The notes: generated from the sequence alone by a model not told the origin. Numbered from the stretch's first letter, positions 34,703-44,085 are shown. The stretch: 64,000 nt of DNA from Desulfitobacterium_A sp035539115 (GCF_035539115.1 NZ_DATLJA010000092.1:1-64000), one strand, 5' to 3'. Made by a program: numbers and translations.

Positions 34703-34823
34703 TACTAACAGAAACTTCCATGAACCTGCCGATTCACAGGGAGGTATGAAAATGTAGTCCATTTTCGTAAGAAAGTATAAATGTTTGGCAGATAGCATAA
34801 GTGCAACCAACGGTTTTCTTTAT
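34701..34823 (-). repeat. Mosaic hairpin repeat, copy R4 (reverse orientation)
   Basis: This copy of about 123 bases has edges TATACTAACAGAAAC and TTTTCTTTAT and is nearly identical to 57622-57732. Its right edge provides the TAA stop codon of the minus-strand gene at 34820-35374, so the element reaches into that gene's 3' end. Confidence 0.9.
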
Positions 34824-35374
34824 TGGCGCTGACGTTTTGAGGAAGACCCCAGGTCTTTTTGTAAAGCGCGTAACGCCTGTCGGGTATCAAAATTAAGAAG
34901 CTGTTCCAGGTTCGGTGGATCGGGGTTACCTAAATTTATCTTTTTTTCTGGGTGTCTTCGGCGACGATTTTTGGAGGACTTCGAAGTTTTACCTGAATAA
35001 TCCTGGCTGATGTTTAACTGCTTCATTTTAGTTGCCGATGCTTTAAGCCCACTTTGGGCATGATGACCTGGTTTCTTTTGTTCGACCTTTTCGGTAGTTG
35101 AAGGGAAATGACGCTCGACCCACTCCCGGACGATCTCCGGGTTCTTCGTAACGACAAAGGCTTCTTGAATTGAGCCATTGCTTTTTAGAAGCAATTTACA
35201 TCCGGTCTGAGTTGGATATTTATAGACGATGCCACGTTCTGGAGAGCCACTCACCTCAATCACACCAGGAATAATGTCAGTTACTTCAAAACACTGCCCT
35301 AATTCCTCTAACCAATTGAGTGCATCTTGGATGATTCCATGTTCTCTTTTCACTTTATTACGTCGATATTTCAT
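34820..35374 (-). CDS. Basic hypothetical protein, possibly DUF2103-like
   Basis: The 184-residue protein begins MKYRRNKVKREHGIIQDAL after a GAGGGTGAG site. Its first 95 residues form a compact domain reminiscent of DUF2103 (predicted metal-binding); this is a weak recollection. Residues 105-150 are a Lys/Arg/Ser-rich low-complexity linker, and the end (RQALRALQKDLGSSSKRQRQ) is basic, suggesting nucleic-acid contact. The stop codon lies inside repeat R4, so the natural C-terminus may have been altered by the element. It follows the phosphoesterase gene by 26 bases. Confidence 0.65.
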   Translation of the reverse strand: MKYRRNKVKREHGIIQDALNWLEELGQCFEVTDIIPGVIEVSGSPERGIVYKYPTQTGCKLLLKSNGSIQEAFVVTKNPEIVREWVERHFPSTTEKVEQKKPGHHAQSGLKASATKMKQLNISQDYSGKTSKSSKNRRRRHPEKKINLGNPDPPNLEQLLNFDTRQALRALQKDLGSSSKRQRQ

Positions 35375-35400
35375 CTTACTCACCCTCAATGCTTTAGTTC

Positions 35401-35886
35401 TTAGAAATAGAGGTGCTTGGCCTGAATTCCCGTGTTGTCAATTTTTAGTAATCCTATGGAGTATTTCAGTTCACGCCGTTTAGCTGTAGGGGAACCCGGA
35501 TTAAATAACAAAATTCCTTCTCGCCACTCGATATAGGGGGAATGACTATGTCCAAAGACGATAACATCAACTGTACCTTTTGGGAAAGCTCGAAAAGCGC
35601 GTTCTGGAGTCGTTTTTCCTTGACCATAATCACCATGAATCAAGCCAAGCCTTTTCCCCTCGCAAAGAACAATTTTTTGTTCGGGCAATTGATCAAGCTC
35701 CCAGCCATCACAATTACCTTGAACGGCCTCTACCGGTGCCAGACTTGCTAAATCCGTTAAGACTCCCGGATTCAGAATATCACCCGCATGTAAGATGAGA
35801 TCAACTTCGGCTAACTCCTCCCAGACTCGCGTTGGGAGAGTCTGACCTACACGGAGATGAGTATCCGAAAGTACTCCAATGATCAC
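35401..35886 (-). CDS. YfcE/MJ0936-type metallophosphoesterase
   Basis: The 161-residue enzyme has the full calcineurin-like set: SDTHL, HAGDIL, QGNCDGW, HGDYG and FGHSHSP. These bind two metal ions and hydrolyse phosphodiesters. GTG 35886 is chosen because AAGGA lies six bases upstream and the GTGA overlaps the stop of the MFS gene. The open frame runs further upstream, but inside that gene. It is cytosolic and third in the oxidoreductase-MFS-phosphoesterase unit. Confidence 0.9.
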   Translation of the reverse strand: MIIGVLSDTHLRVGQTLPTRVWEELAEVDLILHAGDILNPGVLTDLASLAPVEAVQGNCDGWELDQLPEQKIVLCEGKRLGLIHGDYGQGKTTPERAFRAFPKGTVDVIVFGHSHSPYIEWREGILLFNPGSPTAKRRELKYSIGLLKIDNTGIQAKHLYF

Positions 35887-37127
35887 CTTGATTCCTTCTT
35901 TCGGCATTGTAGTAGAAAACCGATCACGAGCAGAAAGAATAATGACAGAATCCCACTGATAATGAAAGTAACTCTTGCTCCCCAAAAATGGGATAAACTA
36001 CCTGCATAAAAACTTCCAATCGGGGTCATTCCTCCGAAGACGAGAGAATAAACGCTCATCACTCGACCTCGGAACTCATTCTCAACAGTCAATTGGATGA
36101 GCGAATTTGCTGAAGCTGTAAAGGTAATCATTGACCAACCCATGAAGGCTAGCATAAGAGCCGCTGCCCAGTAGTTTGACTGTAATCCCAGGAAAATTGA
36201 AAATACAGCTAGCCCAATCGCTCCCACAAATAAGGTTCTCACTTGAGGCATGCTCCCGCTTCTTACTGCAACAGTGAGCGCGCCTATAAGAGCGCCACAC
36301 CCCATCGCACTCATTAATATGCCATAGCCCAGCGCCTGCTGGTTAAGTTCCAATTTGGCTAAAACGGGAACTAAAACATTAAAGTTCATCGCTATCGCAC
36401 TGAGAAAACCCAGGAGTGAAATCGTGAATAAGATCGTTGGCGTTTTACGGATATATGATAAGCCCTCTCTAATTTCCGGCCACACTTTACCCTGTTTTGG
36501 AATAGACCCAGATTTTGGGGCATTGATTGGCAAAAAAAACAAAATCGTAATAACCCCAACGAAACTCACACCATTGATCAAGAAACACAACGTAGGGCCC
36601 CACACCCCCATGATGATTCCCGCAATTGCCGGGCCAATTATCCGTGCGCCATTAAAAATTGCCGAATTCAAAGCAATAGCATTTGTGAGATCTTCCCGTC
36701 CGGCCAGTTCAATGATATAGGATTGCCGAGCTGGAACATCAACCGTATTCGCTACCCCCAGAATAAGGGCTAAAATGAGCAACATCCAATACTGAATCAG
36801 CCCAGTGCCCACAAGGATCGCTAAGACAAAAGCCAATAACATTAAGGTTGTTTGCGTCAAAATGATAATTCGACGTTTAGGCATTCGATCGATCCACGCC
36901 CCAGCGTGCAAAGAAAACAACAGCATCGGGAGAAATTGCATTGCTGTTACTAACCCCAATAAAAATGGTGAATTCGTTAATTGCAAAACAAGCCAAGCTT
37001 GACCAATATTTTGGGTCCATGTACCAGTCAATGAAATAATTTGTCCGAACCAAAACCAACGAAACGGTCCATGCGCCAGAGCTGGAAACGCTCGGTAAAA
37101 TCCACTATTCTGGGCTATATTATTCAT
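35883..37127 (-). CDS. MFS transporter, EntS-like (DHA3) family
   Basis: The 414-residue protein has about twelve transmembrane helices. The GAWIDRMPKRRIII loop after helix 2 is the MFS signature, and the N-terminus (FWFGQIISLTGTWTQNIGQAWLV) is typical of the EntS/MFS_3 branch of drug or siderophore exporters. It overlaps the molybdopterin oxidoreductase gene by eight bases upstream and the phosphoesterase by four downstream. Substrate unknown. Confidence 0.9.
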   Translation of the reverse strand: MNNIAQNSGFYRAFPALAHGPFRWFWFGQIISLTGTWTQNIGQAWLVLQLTNSPFLLGLVTAMQFLPMLLFSLHAGAWIDRMPKRRIIILTQTTLMLLAFVLAILVGTGLIQYWMLLILALILGVANTVDVPARQSYIIELAGREDLTNAIALNSAIFNGARIIGPAIAGIIMGVWGPTLCFLINGVSFVGVITILFFLPINAPKSGSIPKQGKVWPEIREGLSYIRKTPTILFTISLLGFLSAIAMNFNVLVPVLAKLELNQQALGYGILMSAMGCGALIGALTVAVRSGSMPQVRTLFVGAIGLAVFSIFLGLQSNYWAAALMLAFMGWSMITFTASANSLIQLTVENEFRGRVMSVYSLVFGGMTPIGSFYAGSLSHFWGARVTFIISGILSLFFLLVIGFLLQCRKKESR

Positions 37128-39159
37128 AAGTCTTCCTTACTTCTACTCGATTGGAAAAAAAAGTTGCGCCATTACCCATGTCTGCCAAGCGGCTAGGAGT
37201 TAAGGCATTAATGCCAAAGCCTTGTTCATAATCACGTGGCCACCAGACCCCGAGAGCAACGACAACCCCACGTAAAACACTCTCACGAACTGACGCTTTT
37301 AGTTTACATATTCCTCGGTCATTATAAACCTCAACGTTATCCTTTTCCTGAATACCACGAGCTTTGGCATCTTCCGGATTAATCTCCAATTGGGGGCCCT
37401 GCCAGCGACTTTGCACACTTTTAAGTTGGGCGAAAGTAGAATTAAGAATGAGATGATGAGGGGGAGAAATGAGCATTAAAGGATGGTCTGGATCCTGTGT
37501 CTCTGGCCCTTCCTCAAGGGGAATATAGGTTGGAACTGGAGACAAACCCATCGCCCGCGCCCGTTCAGAATAAAATTCAATCTTGCCACTTGGTGTTCCC
37601 GGCTTTTGTCTAACAAAGGGGATTTCCTCCATTTCCACAGGAATATAACGATCAACTTTTAAGCGTTCCAAATTTATCCCTTGCTTCTGGAGGGCTGTAG
37701 TATTTAAAGCGCTCCGAGCGATATCCTCCGTAGTCTCCTGGAAACAGTCATCGTTAAATCCCATCCGTTGCGCCAGTTCTTGAAAAACTTCGATATTGGG
37801 TTTACTTTCACCTAGGCGAGGAATAATGGGATCAGCCCATTGGAGGAGACCATGCCAATAACTGACATAAAGATCTGCATGTTCTAAATGGGTCGTTGCC
37901 GGTAAAACGAGATCTGCCCAACGAGCAGTATCTGTCCAAACCTGCTCATGAACTACCGTAAAGAGATCTTCCCGTGCCAACCCCTCTAAAACTAGTTTTT
38001 GTTCAGGAGCTACTGCAGCAGGATTACTATTGTAAACAAAGAGTGAGTAGATAGGGGACTGTAGTTCTGTTAAAGCCCTGCCCAATTGGTTCATGTTCAC
38101 AACTCGAGGAGAGGACTTTAAGAGATCGGGGCGTTCAACCGCATTTTTATTCAAGGGGAAATAACCCGAGTTAAATTTAATTAGGCCGCCTCCCTGGTCC
38201 TTCCATGCTCCTGTAAGAGCGGGTAAACAGGCGATAGCCCACGTCGACATGCCGCCATTATCATGATGTTGAAAACCATTACCAATTCGGATGAAACTGG
38301 GGTGAGCATTGGCGTAGTCATGTGCCAATTTGATAATCCGTTCTTCAGCTAAACCCGTAATTTTCGCCACACGCTCGGGTGGATAACTCTTAAGTTCAGC
38401 TCTAAATTCTTCAAATCCCTGGACATGGCCCCCAATCCAAGCTAAATCGTGCAATCCATCCCGAACGATAACGTAGGCCAATCCCAGCGCCAAGGCCCCA
38501 TCTGACCCAGGAAGGATTTGATAAAATTCATCAGCCCATTCTGCTGTCTTATTCCGGTGAACATCGATCACCACAATTTTTGCTCCATTTTGACGAGCTT
38601 GATTCGCTAGCAAGGCTTGATGAAGATTCGTTTCTAAAACATTTATCCCCCAAAAAAGAAGGAAACGCGCTTTGACCGTTTCAAGAGGGTTGACTCCCCG
38701 TGACGTGCCATAGGCCATTTGATACCCGACATTGCCTGCTTCCGAGCAAATCGTCCTTTCGAGTTGACTTGAACCTAAGCGATAGAAAAATCGACGATCC
38801 ATGCTCGCTTTATTAATGATTCCTTCTGTACCTGCGTAGGAGTAGGGCAGAATGCACTGTGGCCCGTATTCCTCAATCAAAGCTTGCCATCTCTGGGTAA
38901 TCTCGGTCAGGGCCTCCTCCCAAGAAATTTGCTTGAATTGGCCGCTTCCCTTGGGACCACTTCTCTTCATTGGAAAAAGCACACGATCTGATCCATAAAC
39001 GCGTTCTGCATAATACCTCGCTTTTTCGCAAATAACCCCTTGAGTCACAGGCTGGGACGGATCCCCTATAATTTTGCTGATTCGGCCCTGCTCGAGTTCT
39101 ACTTTCCAAGCGCAGGTATCTGGGCAATCATGAGGGCAAACAGAATACTTGATCTCCAC
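37120..39159 (-). CDS. Cytosolic molybdopterin (bis-MGD) oxidoreductase
   Basis: The 679-residue protein belongs to the DMSO-reductase superfamily. It has an N-terminal [4Fe-4S] motif VCPHDCPDTC...GVICEKAR, the large Mo-binding domains, a probable Mo-ligating Cys in RTICSEAGN, and the C-terminal molydopterin dinucleotide-binding domain (NPEDAKARGIQEKDNVEVYN). There is no Tat signal, so it is cytosolic. It resembles uncharacterised Firmicute proteins of the YyaE/YoaE kind rather than true formate dehydrogenases. Start GTG 39159, after AGAAGGGG. No obvious electron-transfer subunit is adjacent. Confidence 0.88.
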   Translation of the reverse strand: MEIKYSVCPHDCPDTCAWKVELEQGRISKIIGDPSQPVTQGVICEKARYYAERVYGSDRVLFPMKRSGPKGSGQFKQISWEEALTEITQRWQALIEEYGPQCILPYSYAGTEGIINKASMDRRFFYRLGSSQLERTICSEAGNVGYQMAYGTSRGVNPLETVKARFLLFWGINVLETNLHQALLANQARQNGAKIVVIDVHRNKTAEWADEFYQILPGSDGALALGLAYVIVRDGLHDLAWIGGHVQGFEEFRAELKSYPPERVAKITGLAEERIIKLAHDYANAHPSFIRIGNGFQHHDNGGMSTWAIACLPALTGAWKDQGGGLIKFNSGYFPLNKNAVERPDLLKSSPRVVNMNQLGRALTELQSPIYSLFVYNSNPAAVAPEQKLVLEGLAREDLFTVVHEQVWTDTARWADLVLPATTHLEHADLYVSYWHGLLQWADPIIPRLGESKPNIEVFQELAQRMGFNDDCFQETTEDIARSALNTTALQKQGINLERLKVDRYIPVEMEEIPFVRQKPGTPSGKIEFYSERARAMGLSPVPTYIPLEEGPETQDPDHPLMLISPPHHLILNSTFAQLKSVQSRWQGPQLEINPEDAKARGIQEKDNVEVYNDRGICKLKASVRESVLRGVVVALGVWWPRDYEQGFGINALTPSRLADMGNGATFFSNRVEVRKTYE

Positions 39160-39184
39160 AAACTCCACCCCTTCTCACCTAGAA

Positions 39185-39214
39185 AAGATGCACCGCATGC
39201 AGGCGGTGCATCTT
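39185..39214 (-). terminator. Terminator after mqnE
   Basis: A perfect 12-bp stem (AAGATGCACCGC/GCGGTGCATCTT) with a 6-base loop is followed on the minus strand by a short TTTTC. It lies 25 bases past the mqnE stop. Confidence 0.65.
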
Positions 39215-39238
39215 AATCATTTTTTTCACATCTGCCTG

Positions 39239-40348
39239 TCACTCCGATATTTTCTGAGGCTCATGGGTCTTCAAAACATGATAATACGTATCTCGTTCGA
39301 CTGCTGTTAACCCAAGCTCATTGATGAGGTGAACCAATTCTGACTCCGTTTGCAATTGAGGCGTGGAAGCCCCAGCCGTGTGGTATATCTTCTCTTCTCT
39401 AACAATCCCATCTAAATCGTTGGCACCAAATGTTAAGGCCATTTGCGCAACTTCCGGACTAGAGGCTACCCAATAGGCTTTAATATAATTAAAATTATCT
39501 AAGATAAGGCGCGAAACCGCAATGACCTTCAAGGTTCGCATTGCACTCGCTGGAGTAATCGAGGAGAAATTCGTGTTTTTCGGATGGAAAGCTGTCGGAA
39601 CTAAAGCATAAAAACCACCTGTTTCATCTTGGAGCTCTCGCAAAGCCAATAAATGCTGGATAAGCTCTTCATCTGTTTCGATGATTCCAAAAAGCATATT
39701 GGCATTGGAAGGAATTCCTAAGCGATGAGCTGTCCGATGAATTTCCAACCATCTTTGAGCACTCAATTTTCCTGGGCATATTATATCCCGGACACGTTGG
39801 CTGAAGTTTTCAGCCCCACCGCCAGGGATGAAATTAACCCCAGCTTCTTTCATCTTTAGTAAGATTTCCTCAACCGGAACGTTCTCCAGTTGTGCATAAT
39901 AATCATATTCAGCTGCCGTAAACGCTTTAAGACTTATCGAAGGAACTGCTTGACGAATTTTAGCAATCAGGTCCATGTAGTAGGAAAAGGGAAGTTCAGG
40001 ATGGATTCCTCCGACAATATGGATCTCAGTAGCCCCTAAAGATGCGTAATGCTCCGCTTTGCGAACAATTTCCTCGACGCTCATCGTATAAGACCCTTTT
40101 TCACCGGAGTCTTTCCCAAAAGCACAAAAACCGCACCGAATTTTACACACATTACTATAATTGATGTGACCATTATTATTAAAATAAACCTGATCTCCCG
40201 TTAAGATTTTTCGCTTTTCATTGGCTAAATATCCTAAACCCAGCATATTTGTCGTTTCTAACAATTTGATTCCATCTTCTAAGGTTAAGCGAATATTCGC
40301 CTCTACTTTTTCAAAAATATCTTCTAAGCCGCGTGCTAACGATTCCAA
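39239..40348 (-). CDS. mqnE: Aminofutalosine synthase MqnE (radical SAM)
   Basis: The 369-residue radical SAM enzyme has the cluster motif CKIRCGFCAFGK (CxxxCxxC), the family segment GATEIHIVGGIHPELPF, and NANMLFGIIET. It belongs to the MqnE/MqnC/CofH group; the N-terminus and length best suit MqnE, which joins the radical from SAM to a chorismate-derived enolpyruvate in the futalosine route to menaquinone. mqnA lies 18 kb away at 58.4 kb, supporting the pathway. TTG start after AGAAGGA. Confidence 0.88.
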   Translation of the reverse strand: MESLARGLEDIFEKVEANIRLTLEDGIKLLETTNMLGLGYLANEKRKILTGDQVYFNNNGHINYSNVCKIRCGFCAFGKDSGEKGSYTMSVEEIVRKAEHYASLGATEIHIVGGIHPELPFSYYMDLIAKIRQAVPSISLKAFTAAEYDYYAQLENVPVEEILLKMKEAGVNFIPGGGAENFSQRVRDIICPGKLSAQRWLEIHRTAHRLGIPSNANMLFGIIETDEELIQHLLALRELQDETGGFYALVPTAFHPKNTNFSSITPASAMRTLKVIAVSRLILDNFNYIKAYWVASSPEVAQMALTFGANDLDGIVREEKIYHTAGASTPQLQTESELVHLINELGLTAVERDTYYHVLKTHEPQKISE

Positions 40349-40479
40349 AACATTTCCTTCTTCCTTGCAAAAATCAAGCTTCTAAAATTATATCATAATT
40401 TTCAGCAGAGACGAAAATAATATCTCTTAGTGATTAAAAAGAAATAAGGCGTCGACTCTTTGTCCACGCCTTAAAACGA

Positions 40480-40854
40480 TCAATGAAGATAGCTACCATA
40501 GCTTGTTCTTTGCATTCTTATCGCTTTTCTCACTTCATTAGCGACTCTCCACGTCTCCTGATATTGTGGGGTTAATAGATTGAGTCGCCCGCTATGTTTA
40601 TCGATCAGAATATCTACTGAAGGCTTCTTATCCTGAACTTTTTCTCCAGGATGGAGGATGTCGATTCCTATTTTATCTTCATCATATTCAGGTGGAACTA
40701 AATAATTGAGAACCTCTTCTGTGGCCTCAATAAGTTCGCTAACCTGGTCTTGAGGATATCCTTCGCGAAGGAGGATATCTTTTACTTGAGTCAGAGGATG
40801 ATCAAGAGTGAGCAGCATCTGGGCCCGTTGCACAAGATTATAGTCAATATCCAC
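40480..40854 (-). CDS. Hypothetical protein, 124 residues
   Basis: The frame is open from 40959, but only GTG 40854 has a ribosome site (AGAGGTGG), giving a protein that begins MDIDYNLVQRAQMLLTLDH. Residues 1-50 look like a small helical, UBA- or winged-helix-like unit (VKDILLREGYPQDQVSELIE). The rest is charged. No family recognised. It is divergent from the DMT-type permease gene. Confidence 0.65.
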   Translation of the reverse strand: MDIDYNLVQRAQMLLTLDHPLTQVKDILLREGYPQDQVSELIEATEEVLNYLVPPEYDEDKIGIDILHPGEKVQDKKPSVDILIDKHSGRLNLLTPQYQETWRVANEVRKAIRMQRTSYGSYLH

Positions 40855-40985
40855 GACGCCACCTCTTTTTCTGAAATGTTTTACATTTACATTTTCCCCT
40901 TTCCGATTAAATCGAATACAAGCTAGTTCTTGACGAACTTGGAGAACTTGTCCAACCATTCAAATAATTAAATAGGAGGCTTTCC

Positions 40986-41429
40986 ATGTCTAAATTTTTA
41001 TCTTTTCCTTTTCTCGTCGCTGCCTTTTCAGGAATAGCGATGGCAGTTCAAGGCTCCTTGAATTCCGTGCTCGCGCAAAAAACGCACCTCTTAGCTGCAA
41101 CCTTAGTTGTTCATATCATTGGTGTCGTCGTATCCCTTATTAGTGTTTTGTTTCTTCACATTCCCGTTGTTCAATTTAGCTGGTTATCTATACCTTGGTA
41201 CCTTTATCTCGGTGGAGTTCTGAGTGTCGTTATCATTGGCTTAGTTGCTCTGAGCATTCCTAAAATTGGCGTATGTAACGCAACAACGGCAATTATCATT
41301 GGTCAAGTTGGAGCGGCCCTGATCATCGATCATTTTGGCTGGCTAGGAATTGAACGGTTACCCTGGAACTCGTGGCAGATTCTCGGCTTAGTCCTTTTTG
41401 CCGCGGGAGCGAAATTACTCTTTGTCTAA
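40986..41429 (+). CDS. DMT-type membrane protein, DUF606/YdcZ family
   Basis: The 147-residue protein has five hydrophobic helices and the half-size DUF606 layout, with the conserved AVQGSLNSVLAQKT near the start and GQVGAALIIDHFGW in the last third. Members are putative small drug/metabolite transporters that act as dimers. TAGGAGG precedes the ATG. Confidence 0.87.
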   Translation: MSKFLSFPFLVAAFSGIAMAVQGSLNSVLAQKTHLLAATLVVHIIGVVVSLISVLFLHIPVVQFSWLSIPWYLYLGGVLSVVIIGLVALSIPKIGVCNATTAIIIGQVGAALIIDHFGWLGIERLPWNSWQILGLVLFAAGAKLLFV

Positions 41430-41432
41430 ACT

Positions 41433-41960
41433 TCATCCTGTTTTCGTTCGCGTTTCAATCACGGCCATATTGGTTATAATCGAATAGACTTCCTCACTTA
41501 CCGTAAATTTAAGGATTTGCCCGTTCGCGGCAAGGATCACCGAATTCTTACTATCGGCGTTTTTATCCCTGTTAATTAAGTTGGTTAGAAAAGTATAGGT
41601 TTCACTCGTAACCGAAAGTTGTTTAAATTCCCCATCAGCTACAAATATTACCCAATACCCCGCCGAGACCTCGCTGTTATTCCCATATAGACCTTTGATT
41701 ACACTGGAGGAGTATCCAGGATTAAGCAAGCTTGAAGTTTCCTGGGTAAGGTTGCTCGAATCCAGATTCAAGCCGAAATTATTAACCTTATTAGTATCTG
41801 AGGCAACGGTTGTTGTAGGATCGGATAAACGGGAATATACATCCTTAAAGAAAGTGGGAAAGATGAAAAAGCCCACAACCCCAATAATCAACACCCAAAA
41901 TGCCAAAGCCTGTAAGTCCTGCCAATCATTACGTGGGTGACGTCCCCAGGAATTCGGCAT
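41433..41960 (-). CDS. Single-pass membrane hypothetical protein
   Basis: The 175-residue protein has a short cytosolic start (MPNSWGRHPRNDWQDLQAL), one transmembrane helix (about residues 20-38) and an external domain. The domain carries a twofold similar unit (SAGYWVIFVADGEFKQLSVT and SVILAANGQILKFTVS). GGGAGGG lies six bases before ATG 41960. It is convergent with the DUF606 gene, four bases apart, with no terminator between. Function unknown. Confidence 0.7.
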   Translation of the reverse strand: MPNSWGRHPRNDWQDLQALAFWVLIIGVVGFFIFPTFFKDVYSRLSDPTTTVASDTNKVNNFGLNLDSSNLTQETSSLLNPGYSSSVIKGLYGNNSEVSAGYWVIFVADGEFKQLSVTSETYTFLTNLINRDKNADSKNSVILAANGQILKFTVSEEVYSIITNMAVIETRTKTG

Positions 41961-42095
41961 AATCATCCCTCCCTGTTAGTTTTTACCTCTCTCAATACTA
42001 TACGAATAAACCTGTGCTGTTATGATAATCGCCTAGGTTAAAACTTGCATCTGGGCACTTCACCCACTAGAATAATAGAGAGGTGTGTGGAGGCA

Positions 42096-43859
42096 ATGGA
42101 GATTTTACGTCAAAAATTAAGTTTGTTACCAGAAAAGCCTGGAGTTTATTTAATGAAGGATGCGACCGATCAGATCATCTATGTTGGGAAAGCCAAGATC
42201 CTTCGTAATCGAGTCCGCTCTTACTTTACTGGTTCGCATAATGGCAAAACTCAAGTGATGATTAGTCAAATTGCCGATTTTGAAACGATCCTCACAGATT
42301 CTGAAGTCGAGGCCCTTGTACTCGAATGTAATTTGATTAAAAAATATAATCCGAAATATAATATCCTTTTAAGAGATGATAAATCTTATCCTTTTATCAC
42401 GATAACAGAGGAACTGCACCCGCGAATTATGGTCACCCGGAAAGTAAAAAAAGGCTCTGGCAAATACTTCGGGCCCTATCCCAATGCAACTGCTGCGAAA
42501 GAAGCCTCTCGTCTGCTGAACCGACTTTTTTCCTTCCGCAAATGTCGTCATATTCCGTCCAAACCCTGTCTTTACTATCATCTTCATCAATGTCTCGGTC
42601 CTTGTATTGAAGAGATCCCGTCAAATGCTTATGAACAAATGCGTAAAGAAGTAACCTCCTTTTTAAAAGGAGATCAGCATAAAATTCTCGATCAGCTTGA
42701 GCAAAAGATGCGGAATTCCGCGGAAGCCTTAGAATTTGAAAAGGCGAAGGAATACCGCGATTTAATCGTCGATTTGCGGAAAATCGGTGAAAAACAAAAT
42801 ATAACCCTTAATGATTTTGTTGATCGGGATGTCGTAGGTTATGCCCTTACTAAAGATCAAATCTGTATTCAAGTCTTCTATTTGCGTCAAGGAAAATTAT
42901 TGTCCCGGGATAACTTTATCTTCCCCTTCTATGAGGACCCCGAAGAAGCTTTCATTTCTTTTCTGGCCCAATTTTACACGGATAAGATCACACTTCCCCA
43001 GGAAATTCTTGTCCCACCGATCGATATCTCGCTCTTATCTCATCTCTTCCCCATCCTTGCTCCCCAAAAAGGACAGAAGCGAGAATTGGTGCATATGGCC
43101 ATGGAAAATGCCAATAAAACCCTTCATGACCAAATTACGCTTGAAGTGCGACATATTGAAGAGAACCTTCAAGCCTTAGAAGATTTGGGCAAACTCTTAA
43201 ATCTTTCCTCTCCCCGCCTCATTGAATCCTTTGATATTTCCAATACAGCGGGTACCAATACTGTAGCTGGCATGGTTCAATTTCTTGATGGAAAACCGAA
43301 TCGACATAACTATCGTAAGTATAAAATTCAACCTATGGTTAACATGGATGACACTGCTGCTATGCGTCAGGTCATAACCCGTCGCTATACCCGACTCAAA
43401 CAAGAAAACTTACCCCTACCTGACCTGATTTTATTAGATGGGGGTAAAGGCCAAATCAGTGCTGCCCTTGATGCTCTTCACTCCCTCCAACTTAATGTCT
43501 CGATTGCCGGGATGGTGAAAAATGATCGTCACCAGACAGCAGGCTTGTTGAATGAAAAAGGGATTTCTGTTCTGATTGAAAAGGACTCACCCACCTTCCA
43601 TTTATTAGAGCGCATCCAAAATGAAGTTCACCGTTTTGCCATCACCTTCCATCGTCAGCAACGTGCCAAAAATATGATTCTGTCTGAATTAGATGGTATA
43701 CCTGGAGTAGGACCCAAGCGCCGTCAAAACCTTCTTCGCTACTTTAAATCGACGGTTAACGTTCGTACAGCCAGTTTGGAAGAACTTCTGGACGCAGGCT
43801 TACCCGCTCCAATCGCCGAAACGGTCTATCACCATTTTCGGGAGGAAAAAACCCTATGA
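42096..43859 (+). CDS. uvrC: Excinuclease ABC subunit UvrC
   Basis: The 587-residue nuclease makes both incisions in nucleotide excision repair. In order it has a GIY-YIG domain (PGVYLMKD, IIYVGKAKILRNRVRSYF), a Cys-rich segment (CRHIPSKPCLYYHLHQCLGPC), a UVR helical pair (about 200-235), an RNase H-like domain (SFDISNTAGTNTVAGMV, LILLDGGKGQ) and C-terminal helix-hairpin-helix motifs (GIPGVGPKRRQNLL). The frame opens at 42045, but the site GGAGG and the usual MEILRQKL start support ATG 42096. Its stop overlaps a small Cys-rich ORF. Confidence 0.96.
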   Translation: MEILRQKLSLLPEKPGVYLMKDATDQIIYVGKAKILRNRVRSYFTGSHNGKTQVMISQIADFETILTDSEVEALVLECNLIKKYNPKYNILLRDDKSYPFITITEELHPRIMVTRKVKKGSGKYFGPYPNATAAKEASRLLNRLFSFRKCRHIPSKPCLYYHLHQCLGPCIEEIPSNAYEQMRKEVTSFLKGDQHKILDQLEQKMRNSAEALEFEKAKEYRDLIVDLRKIGEKQNITLNDFVDRDVVGYALTKDQICIQVFYLRQGKLLSRDNFIFPFYEDPEEAFISFLAQFYTDKITLPQEILVPPIDISLLSHLFPILAPQKGQKRELVHMAMENANKTLHDQITLEVRHIEENLQALEDLGKLLNLSSPRLIESFDISNTAGTNTVAGMVQFLDGKPNRHNYRKYKIQPMVNMDDTAAMRQVITRRYTRLKQENLPLPDLILLDGGKGQISAALDALHSLQLNVSIAGMVKNDRHQTAGLLNEKGISVLIEKDSPTFHLLERIQNEVHRFAITFHRQQRAKNMILSELDGIPGVGPKRRQNLLRYFKSTVNVRTASLEELLDAGLPAPIAETVYHHFREEKTL

Positions 43860-44011
43860 TACTCAACTATCGTGTGGAACTATGCCGGGAATGCTATTAC
43901 AAAAGAACCCAGCAGTGTCGTAAAACCGACCTCTATATTCACAATTTAACGTCAGCCGAACCCGGTGGGGAGTGCAACAGATATAAACCTGTTCCCTGGC
44001 TCCCACGCTAA
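43856..44011 (+). CDS. Small Cys-rich protein translationally coupled to uvrC
   Basis: This 51-residue frame starts inside the uvrC stop (ATGA) with GGAGG ten bases upstream. Four cysteines (Cys 10, 13, 21, 40), the first two as CREC, and a basic, Tyr-rich composition (MILNYRVELC...YYKRTQQC) suggest a zinc-binding mini-protein. It ends VPWLPR. Overlap with uvrC and the shared terminator imply co-expression. I know no family; chance occurrence cannot be excluded, but the site, overlap and Cys pattern argue for a real gene. Confidence 0.65.
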   Translation: MILNYRVELCRECYYKRTQQCRKTDLYIHNLTSAEPGGECNRYKPVPWLPR

Positions 44012-44085
44012 ACTTTGAATCAAAAGTAGCTTGTGGAGTTTTAGAAGCACCATCAGAGGCAGACCTAAGGCTTTTTAAGAGTAGG

